A stretch of 64,000 nucleotides of DNA from Dendrolimus kikuchii (taxonomy: Eukaryota > Arthropoda > Insecta > Lepidoptera > Lasiocampidae), in NCBI GenBank assembly GCA_019925095.2, contig CM034401.1:4495838-4559837 (forward strand). The letters are read 5' to 3'. Position 1 is the first letter of the stretch. Each line of letters opens with the position of its first letter. Positions 21,491 to 32,689 of this stretch are shown one piece after another. Under the pieces are notes generated by a model. The model made no database searches. It was not told where the DNA came from and worked only from the letters and a program-made list of their open reading frames with translations. Both the position numbers and the translations under genes were made by a program.

Positions 21491-22689
21491 GTAGTCAATC
21501 GTTTACGTCTTATTTTTAATGCTATAAGTAATTCGCATTTGGACACAGTCACTAACACTAACGTAAATGGAGCAGGGGAATTACAATAAAATCGACAAGT
21601 GCGTGTCAGTCCGCACAAATTGAAGGGTTCAGTCAACTTACTTGTCAAAGAAAGTTCAATGTTTGTAGTTACAGATCCAAAAACTACTAAGCGGATGTTG
21701 TCCAAATCAAATTTTGCTGAAAACAAAGCATTTTATAAGATCTTAAATCTTCATTAAATATTCCTAATAATTGTTGGCGCAGTTTTTACGACTTGAGAGC
21801 ATGAAAGTTCGCCGCGCCGTGGCAATATTCGCATGGCGTTTTTCTGTGCTCTGTGGCCAATAAATATAGGACATAATAGAATGCCAACCATCAAAATATA
21901 TTTGATAATTTCTCAGAAAAAAACTGTAACAAACGAACAGATGGAAGGGACATCGCGGGTTTATAAGGCCTATTTCCAAAATTTTCACAGAACCTTAATA
22001 GATAGTAGTGCTGTAACGTAAAGCGAGGGTTCGTTAATTGATGGTGAAATTCGATATTACAAAGGTCCACCGGTCAGCGGTAGGTATACAAAGTAAACCC
22101 CTTCCTCACTTCGCTTTTGCTCGGCGTCAGAGGTGCCGGAAATTAGAGACTACTGGGATCGACATTGTGTTCTCGTCCAGTATCGATTCAGTACTTAACT
22201 ACCTTGGTAACACAAAAGCTTCTGACAGTATGGCCTTAACAACTGGGACTACCCTTGCGGGTAAACGATAGGTAAGTACTTAAATAAACTTAGATATTTT
22301 TTATCAACTTACAAAACCACCAAATATTAATTTTTCTTATAATGTCTATTTGGACACCGCATTGCCTGGAAGATATCGCTATAAGCGACAAGGCCGCCCA
22401 TTGTTCTAATGAAAATGTATTCATATTAAATTGTCTAGGTTTAAGTAATGGTGAATATTATATGCGCAGCTCGTCGCACATATATTTTGTTCTACAATGA
22501 TGGGTTGGGACCCTGGTCGGTGTAGGTAAAGAAGTTAAACACCGTTAGTGGTGGAAACTTATAATAAATCACTTTTACATAACAACTACGCGTGACCGCG
22601 GCTACAACCAAAATGGAAGAAAAAAGAAAGCAACGACAGTGTTGCAAGTTTAAAAATAATATTGTTATGTTGGTGTTGCTAACAATAAT
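21491..22689. other. Gap without supported genes
   Basis: The 22038-22271 ORF (77 codons) ends just before AGGTAAGT, a good splice-donor-like string, but I see no partner exon or family match. 22335-22520 is unique within the window. Confidence 0.35.
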
Positions 22690-22796
22690 GTAGAGTATGC
22701 CGCCATAACAACCTTGTGTTGTGTTCCGGCATTAGTGACCAGGTCCCAGTCTCCCTTAAAAGAGCAGCAGCGCATTTGTAGCACCTTTGGTGTTGT
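22690..22796 (+). mobile_element. Family R internal fragment
   Basis: TAGAGTATGCCGCCATAACA to CACCTTTGGTGTTG, lacking both head and tail. A second, near-complete copy in the same orientation begins 33 bp later. Confidence 0.75.
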
Positions 22797-22829
22797 TATT
22801 ATTATAAAAAAGTACTTTGTGTTATATTT

Positions 22830-23129
22830 ATCCGTGCAGGAACGGAGAAAGAATACAATTTCCTGCGGCCGGGCGGCCTGTCGTAAGAGGCGACTAAACA
22901 ACCCACAGCCAGGTGGTAGGGCATTTGCCCGAGTGGATGGCTACCACCCCTCGTCTAAAGTATGTCGCCATAACAACCTTGAGTTGTGTTCCGGCATTAG
23001 TGACTAGGTTCCAGTGACCCTTAAGAGAGCAGCAGCGCATTTGTAGTACCTTCGGTGTTGCAAATGTCCATAGGCGATGGTTACCGCTTTCCAATCAAGT
23101 GGGCCGTCTGCCTGTCTGCTGAACTCCTG
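22830..23129 (+). mobile_element. Family R copy, nearly full length, no A tail
   Basis: ATCCGTGCAGGAACGGAG through GCTGAACTCCTG, then ATATATATATAT instead of AATAAAA. The tail has been lost or replaced by a TA microsatellite. Confidence 0.8.
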
Positions 23130-23139
23130 AATATATATA

Positions 23140-23336
23140 TATTGCATTGCGATTGGACCTGGTAGGTGACGCCGCTAAACGGTGCGTCCGGTTATGATGA
23201 AATTTTTTGTTTGTTCAAGTGGATTCGAGAATAGTTTAGATTAATAGTTGGTCCCAGGTGATGTCGCTGCCTGCAATCGGGTGATAGATTTTTATTTTTT
23301 AAAGGCAGGACAACGTCTGCCAGGTACAGCTAGTAT
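23140..23336 (-). mobile_element. G repeat fragments, inverted
   Basis: The minus strand starts CTAGCTGTACCTGGCAGACG at 23335 followed by TTGTCCTGCC. The middle is rearranged, and TTGGACCTGGTAGGTGACGC at the left end mirrors a G-like GCGTCACCTACC block. Confidence 0.45.
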
Positions 23337-23594
23337 ATATATACATAGCTTATTAATAAAACCATGAAATAATGAGTACCAATAATTAAAAAAATCCTAT
23401 ATTCACAGATACACTTTGTGCATAAATGTAGCAAACGGTGTATGAGTAAGTACAATTCTCCACAATAATAGGCAAAGGAAATAAATTCATACAATTTTGT
23501 TACATGAATTATTGAATATGTTTCATGTAGCCAAGTGTAATTATTTAGTGCTTATATTATTATTAGGATTGATTTTTGAAATATTAGTACTCAT

Positions 23595-23746
23595 GTCAGG
23601 AGCCTTAAGAACAGACGAGTGTGCATCACAAGAGTTATGAATGTCAAAGAAGCAAGTGAGGTGTGTAGGAATGGGCCCAAATGGCGCTCTGTTGTTCGTG
23701 CCTACCCCGCAAGGGAACTGGCGTGAAGTTATGTATGTAAGTATGT
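23595..23746 (+). mobile_element. LINE 3' fragment, family L, copy 3 (152 bp)
   Basis: Begins GTCAGGAGCCTTAAGAACAG and runs to GGCGTGAAGTTATGTATGTA. ATTAGTACTCAT is duplicated at 23583-23594 and 23747-23758. Heavily 5'-truncated. Confidence 0.9.
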
Positions 23747-23957
23747 ATTAGTACTCATTATTTCATTGTTTTATTATTAAGTTATCAACATTATTCTATT
23801 ATTCTTTTATATTATATTTATTTCATAGTTATACATTTTGTAGTTAATGTTTCTTATTTTTACAAAGGACACTCATATACGTTTGGTTTAGGACGTGCGG
23901 CATAGCAATATACCGAGCGCCAATCTCATTTTTGAAACTGAGTCATACAGTTTCATT

Positions 23958-24140
23958 ATCGTCGTCAGCCAATCACTGTCCACCGCTGGAGGTAGGCCTC
24001 CCCAAGTCGGCGCCACTCATCACAGTCCTCTGCCTTCTCCATCCAGCGCCTACCGGCGACCTTGCGCAGGTCGTCAGTCCATCGGGCTGGAGGGCGTCCG
24101 ACACTAGATTTACCATCAACCGCGTTGGCTGCATCGACAA
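23958..24140 (-). mobile_element. Family T fragment, copy 2
   Basis: CGTCGTCAGCC followed by GGAGGTAGGCCTCCCCAAGT and GGCGCCACTCATC, as in copies at 16378 and 31258. The 5' side decays after about 24115. It is more diverged than the other two. Confidence 0.7.
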
Positions 24141-24205
24141 TTTCTGTATATGTTTTCTTTTAATTTTTTTTTATCTTGTGTATGTCTCATTTTGGAAATA
24201 AAGAT

Positions 24206-24452
24206 TCATACATACATAACTTCACGCCGGTTTCCTTGCGTGGTAGGCACGAACAACAGAGCGCCATTTAGGCCCATTCTTACACACCTCACTTGCTTCT
24301 TTGACATTCATAACTCTTGTCATGCACGCTCGTCTGTTCTTAAGGCTCCTGACATCACCTTCCTTCCACTTTTGCATTGTATATCTGTTTAGTCATTCTT
24401 TCAACATGCATTCTTTCCACATGCCCCAACCACCGGAGCATTCCTTTATATA
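24206..24452 (-). mobile_element. LINE 3' fragment, family L, copy 4
   Basis: CATACATACATAAC tail then the L C-terminus in reverse, with an internal deletion after TGACATCACCTTCC (the RPRHTFHDQ region is missing). GAAATAAAGAT flanks it at 24195-24205 and 24453-24463. Confidence 0.88.
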
Positions 24453-24736
24453 GAAATAAAGATGTTCTTTGAAATAATATAATATATTCAAAGGACAAAG
24501 TGTAGGCTCAATGGTGTGAGTTTTAAGCCTATATTTGACAAGAAACCGCACAGGATAGAGAAAGGGGTCGTATTCTCGTTTCGGAGCTCAAAACACATTT
24601 TGAGGACGTTGAACCAACGGAATTCATTACCCAACGGACTAGTTAAAGAAATACATGCGAAACTATTAAATTTTATACTAAAAAATAATCACAAAATCTT
24701 ATTAATGTTGATTTGTTAAATCATTTATATTATAAA
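24453..24736. other. Short gap with a 67-codon ORF
   Basis: 24516-24719 (plus) contains RTLNQRNSLPNGLVKEI. This vaguely recalls LINE C-termini, but not enough to assign. Confidence 0.3.
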
Positions 24737-24915
24737 CTAGCTTCTGCCCGTGACTTCGTCCGCGTGGAATAGTTAACAAAAGAAAGTTTGGTCTTAGCGT
24801 GATAATATATAGCCCATAGCCTTCCTTGATAAATGGCCTATCTAACACTGAAATAATTTTTAGTAGTTCCTGAGATTAGCGCGTTCAAGCAAACAAACTC
24901 TTCAGCTTTATAAAT
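24737..24915 (+). mobile_element. LINE 3'-end repeat
   Basis: ACTAGCTTCTGCCCGTGACTT followed by CGTCCGCGTGGAATAG and AGCAAACAAACTC. The CCCG.GACTTCGTC.GCG start recurs at 53450 (reverse) and 61125. It is a widespread lepidopteran-type LINE or SINE tail. Confidence 0.55.
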
Positions 24916-24926
24916 TATATTATTTT

Positions 24927-25238
24927 ATCCGTACAGGAACGGAGAAAGAATACAATCTCCTGCAGCCGGCCGGCCTGTCGTAAGAGGCGACTTAACAACC
25001 CACAGCCAGATGGTAGGGCATTTGCCCGACTGAATGGCTACCACCCCTGGTCTAAAGTATGTCGCCATAACAACTTTGAGTTGTGCTCCGGCATTAGTGA
25101 CCAGGTTCCAGTCTCCCTTAAGAGAGGAGCAGCGCATGTGTAGCAACTTTGGTGTTGCAAATGTCCATAGGCGATGTTAACCGCTTTCCATCAAGTGGGC
25201 CGTCTGCCTGTCTGCTGAACTCCTGCAATAAAAAAAAT
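24927..25238 (+). mobile_element. Family R copy, full length
   Basis: ATCCGTACAGGAACGGAG to GAACTCCTGCAATAAAAAAA. It sits 12 bp after a LINE tail ending in a TA-rich stretch. Confidence 0.8.
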
Positions 25239-25995
25239 ATATATTAGTATAAGATATAAGATACAGCTTCCGTCACTTTTTCAGTTTAGTTCCATCGACT
25301 ACATTAAAACGATTGCTGCAATTAGCGAATGGCGTGATTCTCGTTCTTCAGCCACCCCCTTCGCTCCCTTTCAGCCGCGTTCGCCGTCTAAAGGAAATTA
25401 CTAAAGTCCCACAGGTCGAGACGACTTTCCAGGGATTATATAAAATTGAAGAACTCTGATGAAATTGTTTCGGATTTCGCGTTCTGATCGAACGGCGTGG
25501 GGTTGCTCAGCTTCGGATTGCGACCTTAATTATTGTAAGTGGATTGCTAATCACATTTATTACGAAATTCCTTGTGAATTCGTACAAATTGTGGCCGGCA
25601 CTCTATCTGACGAAGTTTTAACGGGTGTCTCTCTAATGATTTCGCGATGGGATGAAACTTTTTTCATTTATATCGAGCTTTGTCAAAATGTATTCTTTCT
25701 TCAATCAATTGATTAACGTTTTTAGTATTGGTAATGAGAGTGGTTGCTAATTTTGTAGAACGTTTTTATATGTATCATTGGAACAATGAATTTGCTCAGC
25801 TTGTTTTGAGCTTAAATCAATATTGAAGATTGAATTAGTTTCTATATAAAGCCCGCTTTTAGACAGTTTCAATTTGGATGAATCAACCAAAGTGAACCAT
25901 ATAAATATAAATTTCATTCATTCATTGAAGACCATCGTGTAGTTCTGTGCTGTATTATTTAACAAAATTGGTTCAATTAAGATTGCTTCGTCTAA
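25239..25995. other. Gap without supported genes
   Basis: 25459-25716 is an 85-codon plus ORF of unknown type and probably chance. 25300-25440 has moderate GC content and no repeat partner. Confidence 0.35.
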
Positions 25996-26003
25996 TATCT
26001 TAC

Positions 26004-26861
26004 TTACTTACTCCGTTGACTCAGCGACCCAAAGTGGGTCTTGGCTTCCGAAACGAGAGCATGCCTCTGTCCTAAATTAAAAAGCATAGATGACAGGGCA
26101 TCGCCTTGTTTGAGACGAGTAATCACCACAAATTCGTCGGAGAGTTCATTCCCAACTCTCACCCGCATAATGATTTTACCGGTGGCTACCATAATTAAGT
26201 CAACAAGCTGCTTAGGGATGAGGAAATCTCGCAATATGGTATATAGGGCACCCTTTCTATGCTATCGTAAGCTTTTTGGAAATCCACAAAGAGGGAATGG
26301 ACGCTCTGTGCGTACTCCCACCGCTTTTGCATTAATTGTTTGAGAAGAGTGTCGGGGTGAAGGTAAGGAAAGGAATGCTCCGGTGGTTCGGGCATGTGGA
26401 AAGAATGCATGATGAAAGAATGACTAAACAGATATACAATGCAAAAGTGGATGGATGCAGAAGTCGTGGAAGGCCACGACACAGCTTCCATGATCAAATC
26501 GGTCGTGTACTAGCAGAAGGTGATGTTAGGAGCCTTAAGAACAGACGAGCGTGCATGACAAGAGCTATGAATGTCAAAGAAGCAAGTGAGGTGTGTAAAA
26601 ATAAGCCTGAATGGCGCTCTGTTGTCCGTGCCTACCCCGCAAGGGAACTGGCGTGAAGTTATGTATGTATGTATGTTTGAGAAGAAATATTTGGTATACC
26701 GTGCTGCAATTTCTGCGGAACCCGCACTGGTAATCGCTAATACGTTCTGCATACAGTTCTAGCTTCTCCAACAGTATGTAAGACAGGACTTTATATGCGG
26801 TGGGTAGTAGTGCTATTCCCCGGTAATTGTGGTATTCGTCTTTTTTTAATGCTGATATCAA
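26004..26861 (-). pseudogene. Decayed LINE reverse transcriptase core, split by a nested L insertion
   Basis: The minus strand gives NYRGIALLPTAYKVLSYILL, LYAERISDYQCGFRRN and STVYQIFLL. Then, beyond the plus-strand L insertion, it gives KQLMQKRWEYAQSVHSLFVD, FQKAYDSI, and in shifted frames IPKQLVDLIMVATG, VRVGNELSDEF and GLKQGDALSSMLFN-like text (here RLKQGDALSSMLFNL). These are RT motifs 2a through 4 in order (the FVDFQKAYD block carries a catalytic aspartate). Frame breaks near 26230 and 26040 show it is dead. RTE-like affinity is plausible. Confidence 0.85.
26349..26675 (+). mobile_element. LINE 3' fragment, family L, copy 5, nested in the RT relic
   Basis: GTGTCGGGGTGAAGGTAAGG start, intact C-terminal frame VKVRKGMLRWFGHVERMHDE to AYPARELA, ATGT-repeat tail. 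TTTGAGAAGA is duplicated at 26339-26348 and 26676-26685. Removing it rejoins the minus-strand RT text on either side. Confidence 0.93.
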
Positions 26862-26864
26862 TCA

Positions 26865-27175
26865 GTATTAAGTAAAAACTAAGCCCTAATGTTTATCGGA
26901 AACAGATAAAATTACGCTGCTATAATTAAACAATGACGGATAATCAGATGTAATATTTTTTGGTTCTGTTGTAATAGTCAAGCCGGGATAGTCCACCTCT
27001 CGTTATTCCCTTGTTTGAATAGCAACGCCGACAACAAATCGGTCAGTTAAGTTAAGACACCATTTAATTCTACCTTCAAATTGTAGTTGACGTTCAATTC
27101 CGTTTAAAAACGCCTAAAAAAACGAGAGGTGTATGAACTTACCCCACTGACAGACTTCCTCATCTTGACTAATAG
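26865..27175. other. AT-rich gap
   Basis: No gene or repeat partner was seen. Confidence 0.35.
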
Positions 27176-27179
27176 GTGT

Positions 27180-27450
27180 TAGAAAGAAAGAAAGAAAGAA
27201 AGAAAATATTTATTTCAAATTGCGACTCACACAATACAAACTGAAAAGAAAATAACAATAAAAGAAAGCCGCAATATATGAAATGAGGTTGGCACTCAGT
27301 GTTTCGCTGTGCCGAAACATGTTCCGACACAGCACTGGTTTTCAGTGCCCACCTCCATAACCTCATATGTCCTAAGACCCCAAGTATGTAGGTGACTTTG
27401 AACCAGTACATTAATAAACAAAATATATATATATAAGAATTATACAATAA
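27180..27450 (-). mobile_element. LINE 3' end with GAAA-repeat tail
   Basis: GAAAGAAAGAAAGAAAG at 27183-27203 followed by AAAATATTTATTTC resembles a TTTC-tailed LINE 3' end on the minus strand. 27270-27370 (GGTTGGCACTCAG, CAGTGCCCACCTCC) looks like its 3' untranslated region. No partner copy in the window. Confidence 0.45.
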
Positions 27451-28300
27451 TATACCCAAACAAAAAAAAATAAATAATAAAAAAAAATACCTATAACTAA
27501 ATGTTACTGAATGTATTCTAAAAACTGTCAACAACTATAAGATATCTTAAGTATTACTTGAAAAATGCACATACAAATCATGGATATAAACCTAATTACA
27601 AATTCCATTAATTCCATTAGTGTTGAAATAAATACATAAATAAAATCTTCATATTTTCGACAAGTGCGTCTGTCCCTCTGCTTATCTGACGAGTGACGAA
27701 AAACCCGTCACCGGACAGATGCACATGTCTGTTTCTTACCTTATGAAATCTTTTAATCTACTTTGGTCATATTTAACAAACATAGATATGCTATTTCAAG
27801 TGAACACAAAGCTATATATACCCAGAAATCCGCACCAAACTGGGCACTGTCTGAATCCAAACGAGACAGTAAAGTGCTAAAATGATATATGCCAGGCTGT
27901 ATAGTAATATAGCCAGGACAATGGCAATTGTGTACGAGGCTGTTACGTCGCAGCTTGGTTATATATAGGGGCGGCTATAAACGGGACAATTGCATCCCTC
28001 CCCTTGTCGTATATTCGCGTTTTCCTCCAGCCATGTAACCTTGTATGTGAAATACGGACGACTTGAGGATTAATATATTTTGAACATATTGTCTTAAGGA
28101 GTAACAACTACATTCTCTGGTGAAGGCTGGTGAAAATTGAGTATAGGGTCGATGATAATCGTATCAATTGAGTTACTTTTTTATCCATTTACAAAGGTTG
28201 CGGAATTTTCTTTTAAATGAAACATTTTTGCTTCAAAACGATAAATTTCCATTATTTTCATTTATTGTGTTGATTGTTTATAGTCTGTACATTAGATGAC
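27451..28300. other. Gap without supported genes
   Basis: AT-rich, with one moderate-GC patch at 27660-27740 (GTGACGAAAAACCCGTCACC forms a short stem). Confidence 0.35.
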
Positions 28301-28303
28301 TTA

Positions 28304-28872
28304 TGGCTGGTTCCAATCTCTTACTAACCGTTCATTTGCCTTACTATAGTAACAGCCCATAAACGTCCTACTGCAGGGCTCGCCCCCCCCCCCCCCTCCT
28401 ATAGGGGAACGGACATACCTGCGATACTTGTCCAAGGCGGCTTGACAGGTTTGACACATCGGGTATCTGTTGATGTTCAAGTTTCATCACGATGTTTTCC
28501 TTCATCATTGTTAGCACGCGGTACTTGTAACGATATGCACATTAGGTCAGGAAACTGCGTAAGTGTTGCATGCGTTCCGGCCGGGATTTGAATCCGCGCC
28601 CTTCGAATCTGGGACGAGAGTGCTAGTCGTTATGTTACCACGACTTTATCTGCCTTACTGCTGAGGGCCTAAAGAGATCGTTTTCGTAGATTCATATTAT
28701 GATGAACATGACAAATCAACATAATGTGTCTTACAACTACCAGTATGTCTAGACCCGTTTCAATTTCACTAAGCGATACTCCAAAGGCGACCGTATTAGG
28801 CTCTTTGGTTGAAATTTGACATTAGCTCCATACAAAGCTAATGAATTAATAGTGAGACATAGAAACCGGCCA
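28304..28872. mobile_element. Inverted-repeat MITE with a nested SINE2
   Basis: Left end TGGCTGGTTCCAATCTCTTA and right end (reverse complement) TGGCCGGTTTCTATGTCTC are related to the 96-bp MITE at 7088. Flanks are TTA on the left and TCA on the right, so the duplication is not exact. Without the nested SINE it is about 255 bp. It has no transposase. Confidence 0.65.
28346..28650 (-). mobile_element. tRNA-derived SINE, family SINE2, copy 1
   Basis: On the minus strand the head near 28650 reads GTCGTGGTAACATAACGAC and then GCGGATTCAAATCCC, a B-box-like element. It ends at 28346 after a GTTTATGGGCTGTTAC-like tail. TGCCTTACT is duplicated at 28337-28345 and 28651-28659. A homopolymer C14 lies at 28383-28396. 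Confidence 0.85.
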
Positions 28873-28879
28873 TCATAGA

Positions 28880-29800
28880 ACGTCACTATTAGGTCGCCAC
28901 CAACAATGTATTGTAGTACGACAATTATGACATTGGTTTCATGTGAAACTTACTGTTAAGAAATAGATAACTTGATAGGCGTGCAAATATCAAAGCAAAA
29001 TAAACGGTTGGAAAGAGCGTATAAGTATAGTTTACTGATTCTCAACATAAATATTCTATCTCACAAAATTTAACGAAGATTATTTTTGTATTTGCAATTT
29101 GGACCTTAGACCATTAATAGAAAGACGGTGTCTCGGACTCTAAAAGTGAGGCCAGCTAAAGGATGCCGAGCGCGCTGCAGTTCGTTATGAGTACACACGC
29201 ACACAAATTTGTAAAAAAATTCTTCACTTCAATTGACCTATTTGTTTACGCAGGCTCCGTCTAAACATACTAGACCATTAGTCTACTACTAACTTAGACC
29301 ATTAGTCTAAGATTTGCATCTATAAAAAAAAATGTAAAATCTTGATATATTGAGTGAAAGGCCTTGATAGTTTACCATCGAGATCTTCGATTAAAAAGTA
29401 TCAGTTAAATCAAATAGGCTGTTAACCCTTGATATTATCTTCAAACATGCCTTAACAGCAAAAATAGATTGTTGAAGTTCCCACCAGGTAAGGAAGGCGG
29501 TGAAAAATAGTCAATTATGTATAGGATAGGTCGTATTTTTTTTCACACCTCTGCGTCGAGCGTCTGCGGAATTACACTAAAATGGGATAGACGTGATAAA
29601 ATAAACATTTTTACGACATACCGAGGGTAAATTGCGCAGTAAAGCGCAATTACTCCAAAATAACGCAACACACTTTATTTTTAATATATTAATAAATTGA
29701 TTTTACGGATTTTATGATTACTACATGCTTTGTTTGTTAAATAAAGTTCAAAGAATCGATGTTAGGTTATAATTTGAAAATGAAAGAAAGTTATAATTAT
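28880..29800. other. AT-rich gap
   Basis: 29270-29315 contains AGACCATTAGTCTA twice, a short direct repeat. No gene was recognised. Confidence 0.4.
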
Positions 29801-29802
29801 TG

Positions 29803-30180
29803 TTTTTTTTTATTGCCTGAAGCAGGAAAACAGGCAGAGGGCTTGATGGAAAGTTGTTACCGTAGCTTCTAAACGTTCGCAACACGAGGAGCGTCGCTAA
29901 CGCGTTATCGATTTCTAAGAAATTTTATAACGCTCTTGTTAAAGAATAGAATATAGCACAGAGGGAAAACCGCGGTGGATACTTCCTTCTAGACCATTGC
30001 TGTACGCGGAACAAGCGTAGTAGAGAACCACTGCGCAGTTAAGCGTGGGAGCTCAAGGAAATAGGGGTGAACATCCCATCGATGGCGAGCGGTGCTATTG
30101 TGAAAATATGTATTGTGCCGGAGCTGAAGGCACAGGCCTTCTCTAGTTAGGTTTTCAAGGCCACAAGCCAGCCACAGTTT
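29803..30180 (-). mobile_element. A-tailed repeat related to R (family R2), copy 1
   Basis: T run at 29803-29812 then ATTGCCTGAAGCAGG, GGCTTGATGGAAAG, CGTTCGCAACACGAGG and GGGAAAACCGCGGTGG. The layout mirrors family R (polarity, T run, TTGATGGAAAG) but the body differs. A second R2 copy is at 33255. Confidence 0.55.
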
Positions 30181-30290
30181 AAATTTACTACAGTAGGTGC
30201 GTCGTTAAACGTTTAGGTGTAGCTCGACGCACGATTGTTGTACGTTGAAATGAATAGAGGAAAAATTCGAATCATATATGTTTATTGTTT

Positions 30291-30531
30291 TGACTGCCTC
30301 TGTGGGCTTGAGCGGGCTAAGCATTTGACAGCTTGCCTCGCTGCAACGGGTTCGATTCTTGGTATGGTAAATTTCGGAAAATGAATTTTCTCCGTTATTT
30401 ACTATGGTCTGGGTGTCTGGGATCGGCCCCAGAGTAGTCCGTTGTATATCACCCATAACACAAGCATAACTTGCTTAATTTGGTGATATACAATATGTTT
30501 GTTTGTCTCACGATTTAGTATTATTATTTTA
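30291..30531 (+). mobile_element. SINE1, copy 2
   Basis: TGACTGCCTCTGTGGGCTTGAGCGGGCTAAG head, B-box GGTTCGATTCT near 30348-30358, and a tail ending in TAGTATTATTATTTTAG. The A-box is altered (GGGCTTGAGCGG). No clear target duplication. Confidence 0.8.
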
Positions 30532-30534
30532 GAT

Positions 30535-31164
30535 TTATAACTCGGTTAGGTAAATTTATAATTGATTACTTTAGACGACTTTTATTAAGCATAACGCGAT
30601 TCGATAGGTATTTGGACAGTGATTCGTCCTAAATTATCTCATATACAGTTCCGAATACTCATTAAAAGACACCAATATGTTCTTATTCCACCACCGCTCC
30701 TTCCCTACAGTGGCTAGTCCTTAAGCGAAATTTCCCTCGTCAAAAACGCATAAAAGCGTAAAATCCCGGTTGCGTTTACTACGATGCCCGGAGTCGGCTT
30801 TCCTATTTTTTTATTATTTGGATAATTAAACAGTATTGTACACAATTTACTATTATGAGTCTTTTACATAAGCGGTCATTAATTAATTACGTAAAGATGA
30901 TTTGTCGATTTTTGACCCCCCCTACCCCCATGTAAGGATACATACGATTTCTCGAACCCTCCTTCTTACGTAAGATTCAATCTCGTTTTTCCGAATAATC
31001 ACAGTCTAACGTGAATCAAAAAATTTTATTCTAAAAGTAAGTAAAATAAGATGTAGATCGAAGTGCACATTATAGAATGAAGAAAATCATTTGGCATCCG
31101 AAATAGAACAAGATTTATAATATTAAATTTCGACTCGTAAAATATTGCGTAAGAATGTGTTTAA
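30535..31164. other. Gap without supported genes
   Basis: 30640-30800 is of moderate GC content with no ORF of note. The rest is AT-rich. Confidence 0.35.
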
Positions 31165-31257
31165 ACCAATCCCCCGCATCGCCCACGTCGACCACATCGA
31201 CTACATCGACCACATCAATTACACCGACCACATCGACCACACCGACCACATCGACTA
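31165..31257. repeat. Short minisatellite of CGACCACAT-type units
   Basis: About nine loosely repeated 9-12 bp units built from CATCGAC and CACATCGAC. The array resumes at 31567-31585 beyond the family T insertion, showing that the insertion split it. Confidence 0.75.
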
Positions 31258-31567
31258 GTCGTCGTCGTCGTCAGCCATTTGCAGTCCACTGCTGGACGTA
31301 GGCCTCCCCAAGACGGCGCCACTCATCCCTGTCCTCCGATTTCCTCAGCCAGCGCCTACCGGCGACCTTGCATAGGTCGTCGGTCCATCGGGCTGGAGGG
31401 CGTCTGATACTACGTTTACCGAGACGCGGTCTCCATTCCAGGAGTCGTCTGCACCATCGGCCATCGGTCCTGCGGCAGATGTGACCGGCCCACTGCCACT
31501 TCAACTTACTAATTTTTCGAGCTATGTCGGTTACCTTGGTTCTCTTACGGATATCCTCATTTCTAAT
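31258..31567 (-). mobile_element. LINE C-terminal fragment, family T, copy 3
   Basis: The longest open T copy. The minus-strand frame reads RKRTKVTDIARKISKLKWQW, AGHICRRTDGRW, LLEWRPRLGKRS, RRPPARWTDDL and ends GEAYVQQWTANG, the usual C-terminus of a large insect endonuclease/reverse-transcriptase LINE (RTE-like). The tail is an ACG repeat (GTCGTCGTCGTCGTC on the plus strand). CGACCACATCGACTA flanks it at 31243-31257 and 31568-31582. Confidence 0.9.
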
Positions 31568-31719
31568 CGACCACATCGACTACATTAACTAAAATGATGA
31601 AAATGGCAAATCACAAAATAAAAACCTATCCTACTTTCTGGGATAATCTTCACATAAGTCTATCCCCAAACTTATCCCATTATCCGGGATGAAAAGTATC
31701 CCTTGTCCACCCTCGGTAT

Positions 31720-31965
31720 TAAAATTACATATGTACCCCGAATTTCAGCCAAATCGTTCCAGTAGTTTTCCGTAAAAGCATAACAAACAGAGAGACAAAT
31801 ATATTTTTATCCCGGAAGCCATCCCATTTTTCAGGATAAAAGTATCCTATGGTCATCCTCGGCATCGAAAATATATATTATATACTGAGTTTCCGTGAAA
31901 ACGAAACAGACAGACAGACAGACAGAGTTACTTTCGCATTTATAATATTAATTAATAGGGATAAG
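31720..31965 (+). mobile_element. LINE 3'-end repeat
   Basis: TTTCAGCCAAATCGTTCCAG, then AACAGAGAGAC, then a second block with CAGACAGACAGACAGACAG and a terminal TTTATAATATTAATTAATAG. This is the stock tail of insect LINEs. Possibly two tails in series, since ATCCCGG..GCCATCCCA-like text appears twice. Confidence 0.5.
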
Positions 31966-32685
31966 GATAAATAGCCTATTTCTACAAAACGTGATCGTAC
32001 AAGCGTAAGCGACACTTCCATAAGGATAAAAAACATACAATTTCTTAACCAATATACGTTGGAATATAAATACACATCATTTTCGTCAACACGGAAATCC
32101 TGCTCATACCAAAAATGTTACCAATCTTTTTATGTGCAGCTATTTTAATATTTTGTTCGGTGATCATATTCAACACAAACAAATAACAGGTACGTGATTC
32201 TTCTATGTTGCGTCAAAATGAAAATATAACGACAAGGTTTTATAATTCTGTCACAAACGACTGATTTTTGTGCAAAATAATGATATAGGCAGTCAAATTA
32301 TTTCTAACAAGAGTAGATTATTTTTTAAATGAAATGGTCAATAATGTGTCAAATACATAAATCATTTGTATCCGCATACAACTAAAATATGTTTAAGATG
32401 CCTAGCTGTTGCTTTTGATGTATGTGCTTTGACTTATGTTGAAAAAAGAAATAAAATATTGAAATCAAAAAACACCCAAATTTCAATAGAGAAGATGGTT
32501 GGCAAGTACCACCTGTTTGCGATCCAATTATCAAAACTATTAAGACCCAAACCCAGCAAAAACCAGCTGCGTCTCGTTATCATTCCCTCAAGACACTGTG
32601 AGCTCTTTCTGCGTACAACGGAACACAAACCAACTTGACTAATAATTACTTTTATTTTTCCTTCCACCCATTTTAATATTATATA
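31966..32685. other. AT-rich gap with chance ORFs
   Basis: 32366-32638 (plus) and 32434-32667 (minus) overlap on opposite strands. Neither resembles a family that I know. Confidence 0.35.
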
Positions 32686-32689
32686 AAAT

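Noticed and set aside
22038..22271. Possible host exon ending at an AGGTAAGT donor
   Set aside because: No family resemblance, no second exon, and a stop codon lies before the donor.
31165..31257. CATCGAC repeats considered as a CRISPR-like array
   Set aside because: Units are 9-12 bp, lack unique spacers and sit in a eukaryotic, transposon-rich context.
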